DNA from: Kribbella rubisoli
GTDB lineage: Bacteria; Actinomycetota; Actinomycetes; Propionibacteriales; Kribbellaceae
Length of the DNA: 64,000 nucleotides
Direction of reading: 5' to 3'
Assembly (NCBI RefSeq): GCF_004217145.1
Contig: NZ_SHKR01000014.1
Location: forward strand, 62,001 to 126,000
Within the stretch, counting starts at the first letter, position 1; each line of letters opens with the position of its first letter. The position numbers were made by a program, and so were the translations under genes. Below, piece by piece: positions 9,649 through 17,829 of the stretch. The notes under the pieces are model-generated. The model ran no database searches, was not told where the DNA came from, and saw nothing but the letters and a program-made list of their open reading frames with translations.

Positions 9649-10188
9649 TCAGTTCTCCTCCACCGTGCCGTCGGCAGGTGTTTCTCCACCAGAAATAGAT
9701 GGCTCAGTGTCGTTGCCGGCAGCCCGGTTGAATTCGATCTGGACCTTGGCCTTGGCCACGTCGGCGTACGCGATGGTGCGCGCCTTGCCGTTCACATCCA
9801 GTTCGGCCGCCTCCTCGGAGGCGGACTTGATCCGGCCGGTCACCTTGCCGCCGGAGTTCAGCGTGACGGCGACCAGGCGCCTGACGTTGCGGCGCCAGTG
9901 CCGGGGCAGGGTCAGCGGACGGTCGACGCCGGGGCTCGAGACCTCCAGCGTGTACGCGCCGTCGCCCATGATGTCGTCGGCGTCGAGCGCCTTGGAGATG
10001 GCCCGGGTAACGTCCGCGACGTCGTCGAGGCTGATCCCGCCGTCGCGGTCGACGAGCACGCGCAGCAACCTGCGGCGGCCGGCCGGGGTGACGTCCGCCT
10101 CCTCCAGGTCGCAGCCGAACTGCTCGACGATCGGCCGCAGGAAGTTCTCGAGGCTCGTGGTGTCCGTGTGGTCTGGCTTTCGGCTCAC
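9649..10188 (-). CDS. rimP: Ribosome maturation factor RimP
   Basis: RimP acts early in 30S assembly. The 179-aa protein has the two typical halves. The N-terminal half contains [18 protein letters not shown] and a [10 protein letters not shown] segment. The C-terminal half is an SH3-like barrel around [15 protein letters not shown]. The open frame runs to 10431, but the upstream part is not RimP-like. The GTG at 10188 fits the family start and has purine-rich sequence upstream. It is the first gene of the rimP-nusA-infB operon. A TATGGT hexamer on the minus strand (10261-10266) is a possible -10 element. Confidence 0.93.
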   Translation of the reverse strand: MSRKPDHTDTTSLENFLRPIVEQFGCDLEEADVTPAGRRRLLRVLVDRDGGISLDDVADVTRAISKALDADDIMGDGAYTLEVSSPGVDRPLTLPRHWRRNVRRLVAVTLNSGGKVTGRIKSASEEAAELDVNGKARTIAYADVAKAKVQIEFNRAAGNDTEPSISGGETPADGTVEEN

Positions 10189-10341
10189 AGGTTGACCTGC
10201 CTCTCTCTCCAGTTGTGCACCCGTTCCAGCCCCCGGCGGTCGCGCCAAGGGCAGTAGCCCACCATATCCGGCCGGTCCGATGATGCGGGTCACCGGCTCG
10301 TCCCAGGCAGGTGTCGGCGCGTCACCGGGTATCGTTCCGGC

Positions 10342-10896
10342 GTGCTCGAACGCCGCCTGACCCGACGCGCCGCCGTCGTGACCGCCGTCCTCGTCCCCGG
10401 CGCCGTCGCGCTGACCGGTTGCAAGGACCACGCTGCCGCCGGGGCCGGTACGCCGGGTGCCGTCAACGGCGGGCCGTCATCCTCGAAGGGCCCGGCCGAG
10501 GAGACTCCGACCGTGGACCCGGCGGTCGTCGCGGCGCTCACTCTGGCAGCGACCCAGGTGACTCAATTGTCCCAGCTCTACGCAAACATGAGCCGCAAGT
10601 TCCCCGCGCTGCGGGCCCAGCTCGCGGCCGGGGCGAAGTACCACGTGAGTCATCTTGCGAAGCTGAAAGCGACCGAGGGCGTTGCGGCCAAGGCCGCAAA
10701 GGCCGTTGTCGTGCCTACCTCCTCCGTTGCCGCGCTGACGACGCTCGCCAAGCAGGAGGCGATCGCTGCGGCCACGAACGCAGCCGCAGCAGCCAAGCTG
10801 TCCGGCGCGCCGGCCCGCTTACTTGCCGAGATCGCCGCCGCCCAGACCCAGCTGAGCTCCACGCTGACCCCGCCGAACAAGAAGGACAGGTCGTGA
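10342..10896 (+). CDS. Predicted lipoprotein with an Ala-rich helical domain
   Basis: 184 aa. The signal peptide has arginines (ERRLTRR), a hydrophobic core and the lipobox LTGC at about residue 27, so export and lipid anchoring are likely. A Gly/Ser/Pro linker follows, then an Ala-rich helical region (about 60-180) with the spacing of a ferritin-like bundle, but metal ligands are not convincing. The GTG start at 10342 has TATCGT 6 nt upstream, which suggests a leaderless mRNA. Its stop overlaps the start of the DUF4439 gene (GTGA), so the two products probably work together outside or at the membrane. Function unknown. Confidence 0.8.
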   Translation: MLERRLTRRAAVVTAVLVPGAVALTGCKDHAAAGAGTPGAVNGGPSSSKGPAEETPTVDPAVVAALTLAATQVTQLSQLYANMSRKFPALRAQLAAGAKYHVSHLAKLKATEGVAAKAAKAVVVPTSSVAALTTLAKQEAIAAATNAAAAAKLSGAPARLLAEIAAAQTQLSSTLTPPNKKDRS

Positions 10897-11306
10897 ACCA
10901 GGTCGAAGCCCTGCAGGCCGCTCTCGCCGGTGAGCATGCGGCGTTGTACGGCGTGGGCGTGGCCGGCGGCAAGCTCAACGGCGCCCGGTTCCAGGAGGCG
11001 ACCGACACGTTCGCGCGGCACCGCGACAACCGCGATCACCTGAGCGCGTTGCTCGTCGCCGCCGGCGAGACCCCGACCGCGGCCGAACCGGCGTACGACC
11101 TGCCCCAAGCGGTCACGAACGCCGCCACGGCCACCGCGCTGGTCCTGTTCATCGAGCGCCGGATCGCCGCGGTGTACGGCGACCTCGTCGAGGCCGCCGA
11201 ACAACCCGCCGTCCGCGCGTGGGCAATCGAGGCCCTACTTGGTACTGCGACCAGCCAGCTCACCTGGGGCGGCGCGCCCCTGGCCTTTCCTGGCGCGGCG
11301 GCCTAA
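10893..11306 (+). CDS. DUF4439 ferritin-like domain protein
   Basis: 137 aa, all helical in appearance, opening with VNQVEALQAALAGEHAALYGVG, a typical first helix of DUF4439. RHRDNRDHLSALL and a third helix with FIERRIAAVYGDL follow. The Glu and His residues are spaced as in ferritin-like proteins, but metal binding is unproven. The GTG start overlaps the stop of the lipoprotein gene by four bases. The TAA stop overlaps the TAG of the convergent phosphatase gene. Confidence 0.82.
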   Translation: MNQVEALQAALAGEHAALYGVGVAGGKLNGARFQEATDTFARHRDNRDHLSALLVAAGETPTAAEPAYDLPQAVTNAATATALVLFIERRIAAVYGDLVEAAEQPAVRAWAIEALLGTATSQLTWGGAPLAFPGAAA

Positions 11307-12694
11307 CGGCGGCGACGCCAGGGCCCGGTGATCGCATACGTGATCCCGGGCGTGTAGACGTTGAAGAACATCGTCCGGCCGTCGGCGGAGAAGCCGACCC
11401 CGGAGAGTTCGCCGTACGACGGCTCCTCGGGCGTGCCGAGGTTGACCCGGTTGCGCGCGAACTTGAACACCTCGCCGTCCTCGGTGGTGCCGAGGATGTG
11501 CTGCTCGCCGAGACCGTCCTCGCACATCATCAGACCGCCGTACGGCGACATCGTGATGTTGTCCGGAGCATCGAACTCCGGGTCGTCCGAGCCGGGCTTC
11601 GGCCGGGTGAAGATCACCTCGAGGCGGAGCGTCCGTTTGCGCGGGTCGAGCCGCCAGACCTGACCGTCGTGGTCCACCTTCGGCCCGAGCTCGGTCCGCG
11701 CGAACGACGAGACGAAGTACACGCACCGGTCCAGGTCGCCCCACCAGCAGCCCTCGAGCTTGTAGCCGCCGGTGATCGGCTTGGCGAAGTCCTGCGCGCG
11801 GACCGACTCGGTCGTCGCCAGCGGATCCGGGACCTTGACCCACTGCACGTCGTGGAACTCGGCGCCGGCCTCCTGGACCACGGACAGGTCCGGCAGACCG
11901 GGGATGTGCATCGCCTGCAGCTCACCACCGGCACGGAGCGTCCCCCAGCCGCCGCCTGGCCGATCGGGCAGGAATCGGTAGAAGCCGCCGAGTGGCGCGA
12001 CGAAGGCGTCCTCGGTCTCGTACACGATGCCGGTGCGCGGATCGATCGCGACCGCCTCGTGCTGGAACCGGCCCATCGCGGTCAGGGCGACCGGGCCGAC
12101 GTTGCGGCGATCGTCGTACGGATCGACCTCGAAGATGAAACCGTGGTCCTTCGTATAGCCGCTCTCACCGGCCTTGAGTTCGGTCTCCTCGCAGGTCAGC
12201 CAGGTGCGCCAGGGCGTGTGCCCGCCGGAGCAGTTGATCGCCGTACCGCCGAGGCTGACGAACTCCTTCGTCGACGCGTTGTGCCGGTCCACCACCAGGG
12301 TGCTCGTGCCGCCGGCGGCGGCCGGGTCGTAGGTCCGCTCGGCCGGAGCGACCACCTTGATCGCCGAGGTCGGACTGCACTCGTGATTGCGGACCAGCCG
12401 GGATCCGCCGTCGCGGTCGGGGAAGACCCCCATTCCGTCAAAGCGGCTCGGCGTCTGCAGCCCGTCCGGCCGCACCGTGCCTTCGCGGGACAGGATCCGG
12501 TAGCTGAATCCGCGCGGCAGGTCGAGCATGCCGTCCGGGTCCTCGACCAGCGGGCCGTAGCCGATCTTCGGGCCGGACGTGCCGAGCGCGGGCTGCGCGG
12601 AGTAGAGCGCGTCGACCGAGCCGGCCACGCTGACCGCTACACCGGCGGCTGCAGCTCGGCCGACGAACTGACGTCTGGACAGGGAGTTGGACAT
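11303..12694 (-). CDS. PhoX-family (DUF839) Tat-exported phosphatase
   Basis: A 463-aa beta-propeller phosphatase-family protein, predicted to release phosphate outside the cell with a Ca/Fe cofactor. The start at 12694 has AGGAGG upstream and gives a twin-arginine signal, SRRQFVGRAAAAG, for folded export. Family segments include RNHECSP, NCSGGHTPWRTWLTCEET, HEAVAIDP, YETED and SPYGGLMMCEDG. CEE and ETED carry likely metal ligands. Upstream lies a four-unit PHO box, which supports phosphate-starvation control by PhoP. It follows hisH on the same strand but is probably an independent transcript. PhoX versus a PhoX-like paralogue cannot be separated by eye. Confidence 0.88.
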   Translation of the reverse strand: MSNSLSRRQFVGRAAAAGVAVSVAGSVDALYSAQPALGTSGPKIGYGPLVEDPDGMLDLPRGFSYRILSREGTVRPDGLQTPSRFDGMGVFPDRDGGSRLVRNHECSPTSAIKVVAPAERTYDPAAAGGTSTLVVDRHNASTKEFVSLGGTAINCSGGHTPWRTWLTCEETELKAGESGYTKDHGFIFEVDPYDDRRNVGPVALTAMGRFQHEAVAIDPRTGIVYETEDAFVAPLGGFYRFLPDRPGGGWGTLRAGGELQAMHIPGLPDLSVVQEAGAEFHDVQWVKVPDPLATTESVRAQDFAKPITGGYKLEGCWWGDLDRCVYFVSSFARTELGPKVDHDGQVWRLDPRKRTLRLEVIFTRPKPGSDDPEFDAPDNITMSPYGGLMMCEDGLGEQHILGTTEDGEVFKFARNRVNLGTPEEPSYGELSGVGFSADGRTMFFNVYTPGITYAITGPWRRRR

Positions 12695-12727
12695 GGGCGG
12701 CCTCCTAGCTCGATGACAAGCAGTGGT

Positions 12728-12771
12728 GACCAGTGAACGTACGGTAAACAACAACCGAACGGCAAGTGAAC
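12728..12771 (-). promoter_or_regulatory. PHO box: four 11-nt direct repeats, predicted PhoP site
   Basis: Reading the minus strand from 12771 to 12728 gives four contiguous 11-nt units: GTTCACTTGCC, GTTCGGTTGTT, GTTTACCGTAC and GTTCACTGGTC. This matches the Streptomyces PHO box, direct 11-nt units built on GTTCACC. It ends 33 nt upstream of the PhoX-family start codon. Activation by PhoR-PhoP under phosphate limitation is the inference. Confidence 0.8.
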
Positions 12772-12788
12772 GAGTGTCACTCGTTCAC
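12766..12788. repeat. Perfect 23-bp palindrome at the hisH stop codon
   Basis: Arms GTGAACGAGTG and CACTCGTTCAC (11 nt each) flank a single central T. It covers the hisH TGA and overlaps the first PHO-box unit. With only one central base it is a poor RNA hairpin loop, so a protein-binding operator is as likely as a terminator. Confidence 0.6.
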
Positions 12789-13426
12789 AGCGAGCGGACC
12801 CAGTTCTCCAGGAGGGTGGCACCGGCGTCGCCGGATTTTTCCGGGTGGAACTGGGTGGCGGTCAGCGGGCCGTTCTCGACGGCGGCGACGAAGCGGTCTC
12901 CGCCGTACGTCGTCCACGTGACCAGCGGGGACACCGACTCGCGGGTGTCGACGAGCTCCCAGCGACGGACGCCGTACGAATGGACGAAGTAGAAACGGTC
13001 CTTCTCGATGCCGTCGAACAGGGTGCTGCCGGACGGCACGTCGACCGTGTTCCAGCCCATGTGCGGGACCGGCTGCGCCTCCTCGGGCTGCAGGCGCTCG
13101 ACGGTGCCGGGCCATTGGCCGCAGCCGTCGGTCTCGACACCGTGCTCGATACCGCGGCCGAACAGGATCTGCATGCCGACGCAGATGCCGAGCACGGGCC
13201 GGCTACCGGTCAGCCGGCGGTCGACCACGACATCTCCGCGGACCGCGGTCAGACCGGTCATGCAGGCCTCGAACGCGCCGACGCCCGGAACCAGCAGGCC
13301 GTCGGCGTTGCAGGCCAGATCGAAGTCCGAGGTCACCGTCACGTCGGCGCCGACGCGTTGCAGCGCCCGCTCCCCCGACCGGATGTTCCCCGAGCCGTAG
13401 TCGAGCAGGACGACCTTCTTGCTCAC
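12785..13426 (-). CDS. hisH: Imidazole glycerol phosphate synthase, glutamine amidotransferase subunit
   Basis: Hydrolyses glutamine and passes ammonia to HisF for the IGP/AICAR step of histidine synthesis. The class I amidotransferase triad is present: the nucleophile Cys in LGICVGMQ and the His and Glu in [17 protein letters not shown] opens the protein, and 213 aa is normal. Its ATG overlaps the hisB stop by four bases. hisA and hisF, which often follow in actinobacteria, are not next to it here. Confidence 0.96.
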   Translation of the reverse strand: MSKKVVLLDYGSGNIRSGERALQRVGADVTVTSDFDLACNADGLLVPGVGAFEACMTGLTAVRGDVVVDRRLTGSRPVLGICVGMQILFGRGIEHGVETDGCGQWPGTVERLQPEEAQPVPHMGWNTVDVPSGSTLFDGIEKDRFYFVHSYGVRRWELVDTRESVSPLVTWTTYGGDRFVAAVENGPLTATQFHPEKSGDAGATLLENWVRSL

Positions 13427-14022
13427 AGAGCACCCTTGGTGGACGGGATGCCCGGCTGCCGCGGGTCGAGCTCGGCGGCGGCGCGCAGCGCACGAGCGAA
13501 CGCCTTGAACTGCGCCTCGACGATGTGGTGCGGGTCGCGACCGGACAGCACCCGGATGTGGATGCAGATCGCGGCGTTGAACGCGAGCGTCTCGAACACG
13601 TGCTGGGTCAGCGAACCGGCGTAGTCGCCGCCGATGATCGCGTAGACCTGACCTTCAGGCTCGCCGGTGTGGACGCAGTACGGCCGGCCGGACAGGTCGA
13701 CGGTGCAGTGCACGAGCGCCTCGTCCAGCGGGACGGTCGCATCGCCGAAGCGCCGGATGCCGCGCTTGTCGCCGAGCGCCTCCTTCAGGGCTTGGCCGAT
13801 GCCGATCGCGGTGTCCTCGACGGTGTGGTGCGCGTCGATCTCCAGATCGCCGACCGTGTTCACGTGCAGGTCGAGCAGGGCGTGCTTGGCCAGCGCGTTG
13901 AGCATGTGGTCGTAGAACCCAACACCTGTTGAGATATCGGCGCGACCGGTGCCGTCCAGGTCGAGCTCGACCAGGACCTTGGACTCGCTCGTCTCCCGAT
14001 CGATCCGGGCTGTGCGCGTCAT
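13423..14022 (-). CDS. hisB: Imidazoleglycerol-phosphate dehydratase
   Basis: Dehydrates imidazole glycerol phosphate to imidazole acetol phosphate. Metal-binding histidine motifs are visible: [24 protein letters not shown] and the later [15 protein letters not shown], which together form the di-manganese site. The 199-aa monofunctional enzyme lacks the phosphatase domain of enterobacterial HisB. It overlaps hisC upstream and hisH downstream by four bases each, which points to tight translational coupling. Confidence 0.97.
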   Translation of the reverse strand: MTRTARIDRETSESKVLVELDLDGTGRADISTGVGFYDHMLNALAKHALLDLHVNTVGDLEIDAHHTVEDTAIGIGQALKEALGDKRGIRRFGDATVPLDEALVHCTVDLSGRPYCVHTGEPEGQVYAIIGGDYAGSLTQHVFETLAFNAAICIHIRVLSGRDPHHIVEAQFKAFARALRAAAELDPRQPGIPSTKGAL

Positions 14023-15137
14023 GTCAGCCTTCCAATGTCTGTCTTGAGGATGCGCTCGAGTGAAGCGCGGAACGCGGCCATCTCCTCGCCGGTGCCGATC
14101 GAGACCCGCAGCCAGCCGTCCGGTCCGGTCTCGCGGATCAGTACGCCGTCGTCGAGCAACGTCTGCCAGACCGCGTGCCGGTCGGCGAACGTGCCGAACA
14201 GCACGAAGTTTGCGTCGGAGTCGACCGCGCGCAGGCCCTGCGCCCGCAGCCAGTCGACGGTCTCGTCGCGCTCGACCCGGAGCTGCTCGACCCGGCCGAG
14301 CAGCTCGTCGGAGTGCCGCAACGCGGCCCGCGCGACCGCCTGCGTCACCGCGGACAGGTGGTACGGCAGCCGGACGATCCGCAGCGCGTCGACGAACTGC
14401 TTGCTCGCGGCAAGGTATCCGACCCGCCCGCCGGCCATGGCGAACGCCTTCGACATCGTCCGCGCGACGGCGAGATTCGGGTACGACGGCAGCAGCGACA
14501 CCGCGCTCGGCGTCCCGGCGCGGCGGAACTCGGCGTACGCCTCGTCGACCAAGAGCACCGAACCCAGCGCGGCCGTCCGGGCTGCGATCGCCTCGACCAC
14601 CTCGATCGGCAGCGCCGTCCCGGTCGGGTTGTTGGGTGAGGCAAGCAGCACGACCGACGGGTGGTGCCGGGAGATCGCGGCCAGCGCCTTGCTCGGGTCG
14701 AGGGTGAAGTCCTCGGCCCGGCGGCCGGCCACCCAGGCTGTGTTCGTGTCCCGGGCGTACTCCGGATACATCGAGTACGTCGGGGCGAACGACAGCGCCG
14801 TACGACCCGGGCCGCCGAAGGCCTGGAGGATGTGCAGCATGACCTCGTTGGACCCGTTCGCCGCCCAGATCTGCTCGGGGGCGAGCTGCGCGCCGGACTC
14901 ACGGGCCAGGTACGCCGCGAGGTCCGCGCGCAGGTCCATGAACTCGCGGTCCGGGTAGCGGTTCATCCCACGGGCGGCGACCGCCACCGCCGCGGCGATG
15001 TCTGCGACCGTCTCCTCGCTCGCCGGGTACGGGTTCTCGTTGACGTTGAGCAGGACGGGTACGTCGAGCTGCGGGGCGCCGTACGGCTCGAAGCTCTTCA
15101 GCTCGTCGCGGATCGGCAGCCCGTCGAAACGGCCCAT
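14019..15137 (-). CDS. hisC: Histidinol-phosphate aminotransferase
   Basis: PLP enzyme converting imidazole acetol phosphate and glutamate to histidinol phosphate and 2-oxoglutarate. Family features are [12 protein letters not shown] near the N-terminus, [18 protein letters not shown] and the PLP lysine in [14 protein letters not shown]. The frame is open to 15314, but the ATG at 15137 is the start. It shares a base with the hisD stop (TGATG) and gives 372 aa, the normal length. It is the second gene of the hisDCBH operon. Confidence 0.96.
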   Translation of the reverse strand: MGRFDGLPIRDELKSFEPYGAPQLDVPVLLNVNENPYPASEETVADIAAAVAVAARGMNRYPDREFMDLRADLAAYLARESGAQLAPEQIWAANGSNEVMLHILQAFGGPGRTALSFAPTYSMYPEYARDTNTAWVAGRRAEDFTLDPSKALAAISRHHPSVVLLASPNNPTGTALPIEVVEAIAARTAALGSVLLVDEAYAEFRRAGTPSAVSLLPSYPNLAVARTMSKAFAMAGGRVGYLAASKQFVDALRIVRLPYHLSAVTQAVARAALRHSDELLGRVEQLRVERDETVDWLRAQGLRAVDSDANFVLFGTFADRHAVWQTLLDDGVLIRETGPDGWLRVSIGTGEEMAAFRASLERILKTDIGRLT

Positions 15138-16462
15138 CAGTGCTCTCCGGGGAATCGGGCGGAAACGGCGGCGCCGTGGGCCGGAAGGTCCTCGGCGTGA
15201 GCGAGCGCGAGCACGTGGCCGGCGACCTCGTGCAGCGCGTCGCGGGAGTAGTTGACGACGTGAACCGCCTTCAGGAAGCTGCGCACGGACAGGCCGGACG
15301 AGTGGCAGGCACAACCGGCCGTCGGAAGGACGTGGTTGGAGCCCGCGCAGTAGTCGCCGAGTGACACCGGCGACCAGCCGCCGACGAAGATCGCGCCGGC
15401 GTTGGTGATCAGCCCGGCCCGCTCCTCCGCGTCGACGGTCTGGATCTCGAGGTGCTCAGCGGCGTACGCATCGACGACCGCGGTGCCCTGGTCGAGGTCG
15501 TCGACCAGTACGACGGCCGACTGCTGACCGGTCAGGGCCTCGGTGACGCGCTCGCTGTGCTTGGTCTGCGCGACCTGGGTCGGCAGCTCGGCCTCGACTG
15601 CTGCGGCGAGAGCCTCGCTCGGTGTGACGAGGACGCTCGCGGCCATCGGGTCGTGCTCGGCCTGGCTGATCAGGTCGGCAGCCACGTGCTTCGGGTCTGC
15701 ACTGTCATCGGCCAGGATCGCGATCTCGGTCGGACCGGCCTCGGAGTCGATGCCGACCTCACCGAGCAGGAACCGCTTGGCGGCGACGACGTAGATGTTG
15801 CCCGGTCCGGTGATCAGGTTGACCTTGCGGCAACCGTCGAAGCCGTAGGCGAAGCCGGCGATCGCCTGCGCGCCGCCCATCGCGTACACCTCGTCGATCC
15901 CGAGCAGCGCGCAGACCGCGAGCACCGTCGGGTGCGGCAGGCCACCGAAATCCTTCTGCGGCGGGGATGCAACAGCCAGGGACGGTACGCCGGCGACCTG
16001 GGCCGGGACCACGTTCATGACCACTGAAGAGGCCAGCGGCGCACGGCCGCCCGGGACGTAGAGGCCCACCCGCTGGACCGGGACGAACCGCTGGGTCACC
16101 CGCCCGCCGGGCGCGGGCTCGGAGGCGATGTCGGTGGTGAGCTCGTCCTGGCTGACCTCGCGGACGCGGCGGATCGACTCCTCGAAGGCGCTGCGCACCA
16201 CCGGGTCGAGCTCCTCGAGCGCGGTCTTCAGCGCATGGGCCGGGACCCGGATGTCCTCGACGCGCACATGGTCGAACTTCTCGCCGGACTCCCTGATCGC
16301 CTCGAGGCCGCGATGGCGGACGTCCAGGCAGATGGGTCGGACGACGTCGAGAGCCTTCTCGACGTCGAACACGGCTCGGGGGACGAGGGCATTCACTTCG
16401 GCTTGGAGGTCGGTAACCTCTCCGGCCGCCACTCGGCCCCGCAGGTCGACGCGGCGAATCAT
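15137..16462 (-). CDS. hisD: Histidinol dehydrogenase
   Basis: Zinc enzyme that oxidises L-histidinol to L-histidine with two NAD+. Characteristic segments are [19 protein letters not shown], the [12 protein letters not shown] loop, the zinc/catalytic segments ISQAEHDP and AAEHLE, and [20 protein letters not shown]. At 441 aa it is full length. It heads the his operon here. The ATG has no Shine-Dalgarno, but TAGACT lies 6 nt upstream, which suggests a leaderless transcript. Confidence 0.97.
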   Translation of the reverse strand: MIRRVDLRGRVAAGEVTDLQAEVNALVPRAVFDVEKALDVVRPICLDVRHRGLEAIRESGEKFDHVRVEDIRVPAHALKTALEELDPVVRSAFEESIRRVREVSQDELTTDIASEPAPGGRVTQRFVPVQRVGLYVPGGRAPLASSVVMNVVPAQVAGVPSLAVASPPQKDFGGLPHPTVLAVCALLGIDEVYAMGGAQAIAGFAYGFDGCRKVNLITGPGNIYVVAAKRFLLGEVGIDSEAGPTEIAILADDSADPKHVAADLISQAEHDPMAASVLVTPSEALAAAVEAELPTQVAQTKHSERVTEALTGQQSAVVLVDDLDQGTAVVDAYAAEHLEIQTVDAEERAGLITNAGAIFVGGWSPVSLGDYCAGSNHVLPTAGCACHSSGLSVRSFLKAVHVVNYSRDALHEVAGHVLALAHAEDLPAHGAAVSARFPGEH

Positions 16463-16468
16463 GGGTTC

Positions 16469-16496
16469 AGTCTAGTGGTGACGGCCCGTGGGTCAC
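16469..16496 (-). promoter_or_regulatory. Candidate hisD promoter for a leaderless mRNA
   Basis: On the minus strand GTGACC (16491-16496) and TAGACT (16469-16474) are 16 nt apart. The second ends 6 nt before the hisD ATG, so transcription would begin at or within a base of the start codon. The -35 match is moderate. Confidence 0.4.
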
Positions 16497-16525
16497 GCGC
16501 CGTATCCACAAGCCGGGCCGTCACC
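16477..16525. repeat. 12-bp inverted repeat in the hisD / Lon-domain divergent spacer
   Basis: GGTGACGGCCCG at 16477-16488 and its exact complement at 16514-16525 are separated by 25 nt. One arm overlaps the candidate hisD promoter. A regulator binding site for the divergent pair is possible; no known motif is recognised. Confidence 0.5.
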
Positions 16526-16563
16526 GCGCGTCATGCCCAAGTGGATGCCCTAGGCTCCGTTGT

Positions 16564-17235
16564 ATGGACTCCCGCCTGCCGTTGCTCACTGTCGACACGG
16601 TGATCTTTCCCGGGCTGGTGCTCCCGATTCCGGTGACCGACGTCCAGGGCCGCGCGGTGGTTCGCGACCTGGTCGAGAACGGCGGCGAACTGGTGTGCGG
16701 GGCACTCGCCGTCCGGGACGGGTACGAGCTGGGTGAGCGGGTGTTCCGGTCGCTGTACGGGACCGGATGCGCGGCGACGATCTCCGAGATCACGCTCGAC
16801 GCGGACGACGACGGCCCGGTCGAGGTGACGCTGACCGGCAACCGGCGCTTCAAGGTCGCGGAGCTCGACGGCACCGGCGACTACCTGGTCGCGGACGTCG
16901 AGTGGCTGGACGACGACCTCGGCGACGACCCGCTGGGTACGGCGATGGTCGCGGTCAAGCGGTTCCGGAAGTACGCCGAGGCAGTCAGCGAGATCAGCCG
17001 CCCAGGCCTCCACCTGGGTGACCTGCCCGACGACCCCAGCACCCTGTCCTACCTGATGTCCGCGGCCATGAAGCTCATGACCCCCGACCGCCAGAAGCTC
17101 CTCGAGGCCGCCGACGTCACCACTCGCCTGGCCCAGCTGGTCGGCCTGATCGACAACGAGCTGGCCGCGATCACCGCGCTCCCCTCGCTTCCCGCGTTCG
17201 ACCTGATCAGCTGGTCCACGCTCTCCCCCAACTGA
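16564..17235 (+). CDS. Lon N-terminal (LON substrate-binding) domain protein
   Basis: 223 aa with only the LON substrate-binding domain: LPLLTVDTVIFPGLVLPIPV at the start and a beta-rich region with VTLTGNRRFKV, then a helical half. There is no AAA+ or protease domain, so it is not Lon itself. The cellular role of such stand-alone LON-domain proteins in actinobacteria is not known. The ATG at 16564 has TAGGCT 7 nt upstream and no Shine-Dalgarno, consistent with a leaderless message. It is divergent from hisD. Confidence 0.85.
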   Translation: MDSRLPLLTVDTVIFPGLVLPIPVTDVQGRAVVRDLVENGGELVCGALAVRDGYELGERVFRSLYGTGCAATISEITLDADDDGPVEVTLTGNRRFKVAELDGTGDYLVADVEWLDDDLGDDPLGTAMVAVKRFRKYAEAVSEISRPGLHLGDLPDDPSTLSYLMSAAMKLMTPDRQKLLEAADVTTRLAQLVGLIDNELAAITALPSLPAFDLISWSTLSPN

Positions 17236-17248
17236 CATGGAGCGGCAG

Positions 17249-17284
17249 ACCACCCTACCGAAATGAATCCCAGAGCGGTATGGT
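17249..17284. promoter_or_regulatory. Candidate operator and -10 region of the toxin-antitoxin pair
   Basis: ACCACCCTACCG (17249-17260) and CGGTATGGT (17276-17284) form an imperfect inverted repeat with a 3-nt bulge. TATGGT within the right arm lies 6 nt before the antitoxin ATG, so it also fits a -10 element of a leaderless mRNA. Autorepression by a ribbon-helix-helix antitoxin is typical of such loci. Confidence 0.4.
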
Positions 17285-17290
17285 CTTGGT

Positions 17291-17527
17291 ATGAGCAAAC
17301 AGATCACGGTCAGGCTGCCCGACGACCTGGTCGACTTCATGGACGAGCTCGTCGCCACCGACAAGGCGACGAGCCGGGCGTCCGTGGTCGCCCGGGCGAT
17401 GGAGCGTGAACGCCGCCGCGAGCTGGCCGCCCGCGACCTGGCGATCTTGAGCGAGCACGGCGGGTACGACGACCTGGACGGCCTCGCCACCGCGGCCTCG
17501 GGCACCGTCCTCAGCGATCTCGACTGA
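17291..17527 (+). CDS. Ribbon-helix-helix antitoxin of a MazEF-like pair
   Basis: 78 aa. The start MSKQITVRLPDDLVDFMDEL is a CopG/MazE-type ribbon, followed by the two helices (ATSRASVVARAMERERRREL). The C-terminal 30 residues are acidic, as expected for the toxin-binding tail. Its TGA shares a base with the toxin ATG (TGATG), the usual antitoxin-first, coupled arrangement. It probably binds the inverted repeat just upstream. It lies beside the graspetide locus, but no functional link is evident. Confidence 0.88.
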   Translation: MSKQITVRLPDDLVDFMDELVATDKATSRASVVARAMERERRRELAARDLAILSEHGGYDDLDGLATAASGTVLSDLD

Positions 17528-17829
17528 TGCGCGCCCTGCACATCGCCCGGCTCGACAAACCGCGGCCGGTGGTGGTGCTGACCCGCGAGCTGATCCGCCC
17601 GCGGCTCACCAACGTCACCGTCGCGCCGATCACCAGCACGATCCGCGGCCTGTCCACCGAAGTACTGGTCGGCCCGGACAACGGCCTCGATCATCCGAGC
17701 GCGATCTCCTGCGACAACATCCAGACCATCCCCAAGGCGCAGCTCGGGCGTCTGATCGGCCATCTGCACCCAGACCAGGAGCCGCTCCTGGCCGAGGCGA
17801 TCAACCTGGCGTTCGATCTGGAGCTCTGA
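17527..17829 (+). CDS. PemK/MazF-family endoribonuclease toxin
   Basis: 100 aa. The MazF fold is visible from LDKPRPVVVLTRELIR through NVTVAPITSTIRGLSTEV and the NGLDHPSAISCDNIQTI segment to a C-terminal helix. Such toxins cleave single-stranded RNA at short sequences. The cleavage site here is unknown. Translation is coupled to the antitoxin. The last 29 bases overlap the 3' end of the convergent ATP-grasp gene, so expression of one could interfere with the other. Confidence 0.88.
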   Translation: MRALHIARLDKPRPVVVLTRELIRPRLTNVTVAPITSTIRGLSTEVLVGPDNGLDHPSAISCDNIQTIPKAQLGRLIGHLHPDQEPLLAEAINLAFDLEL

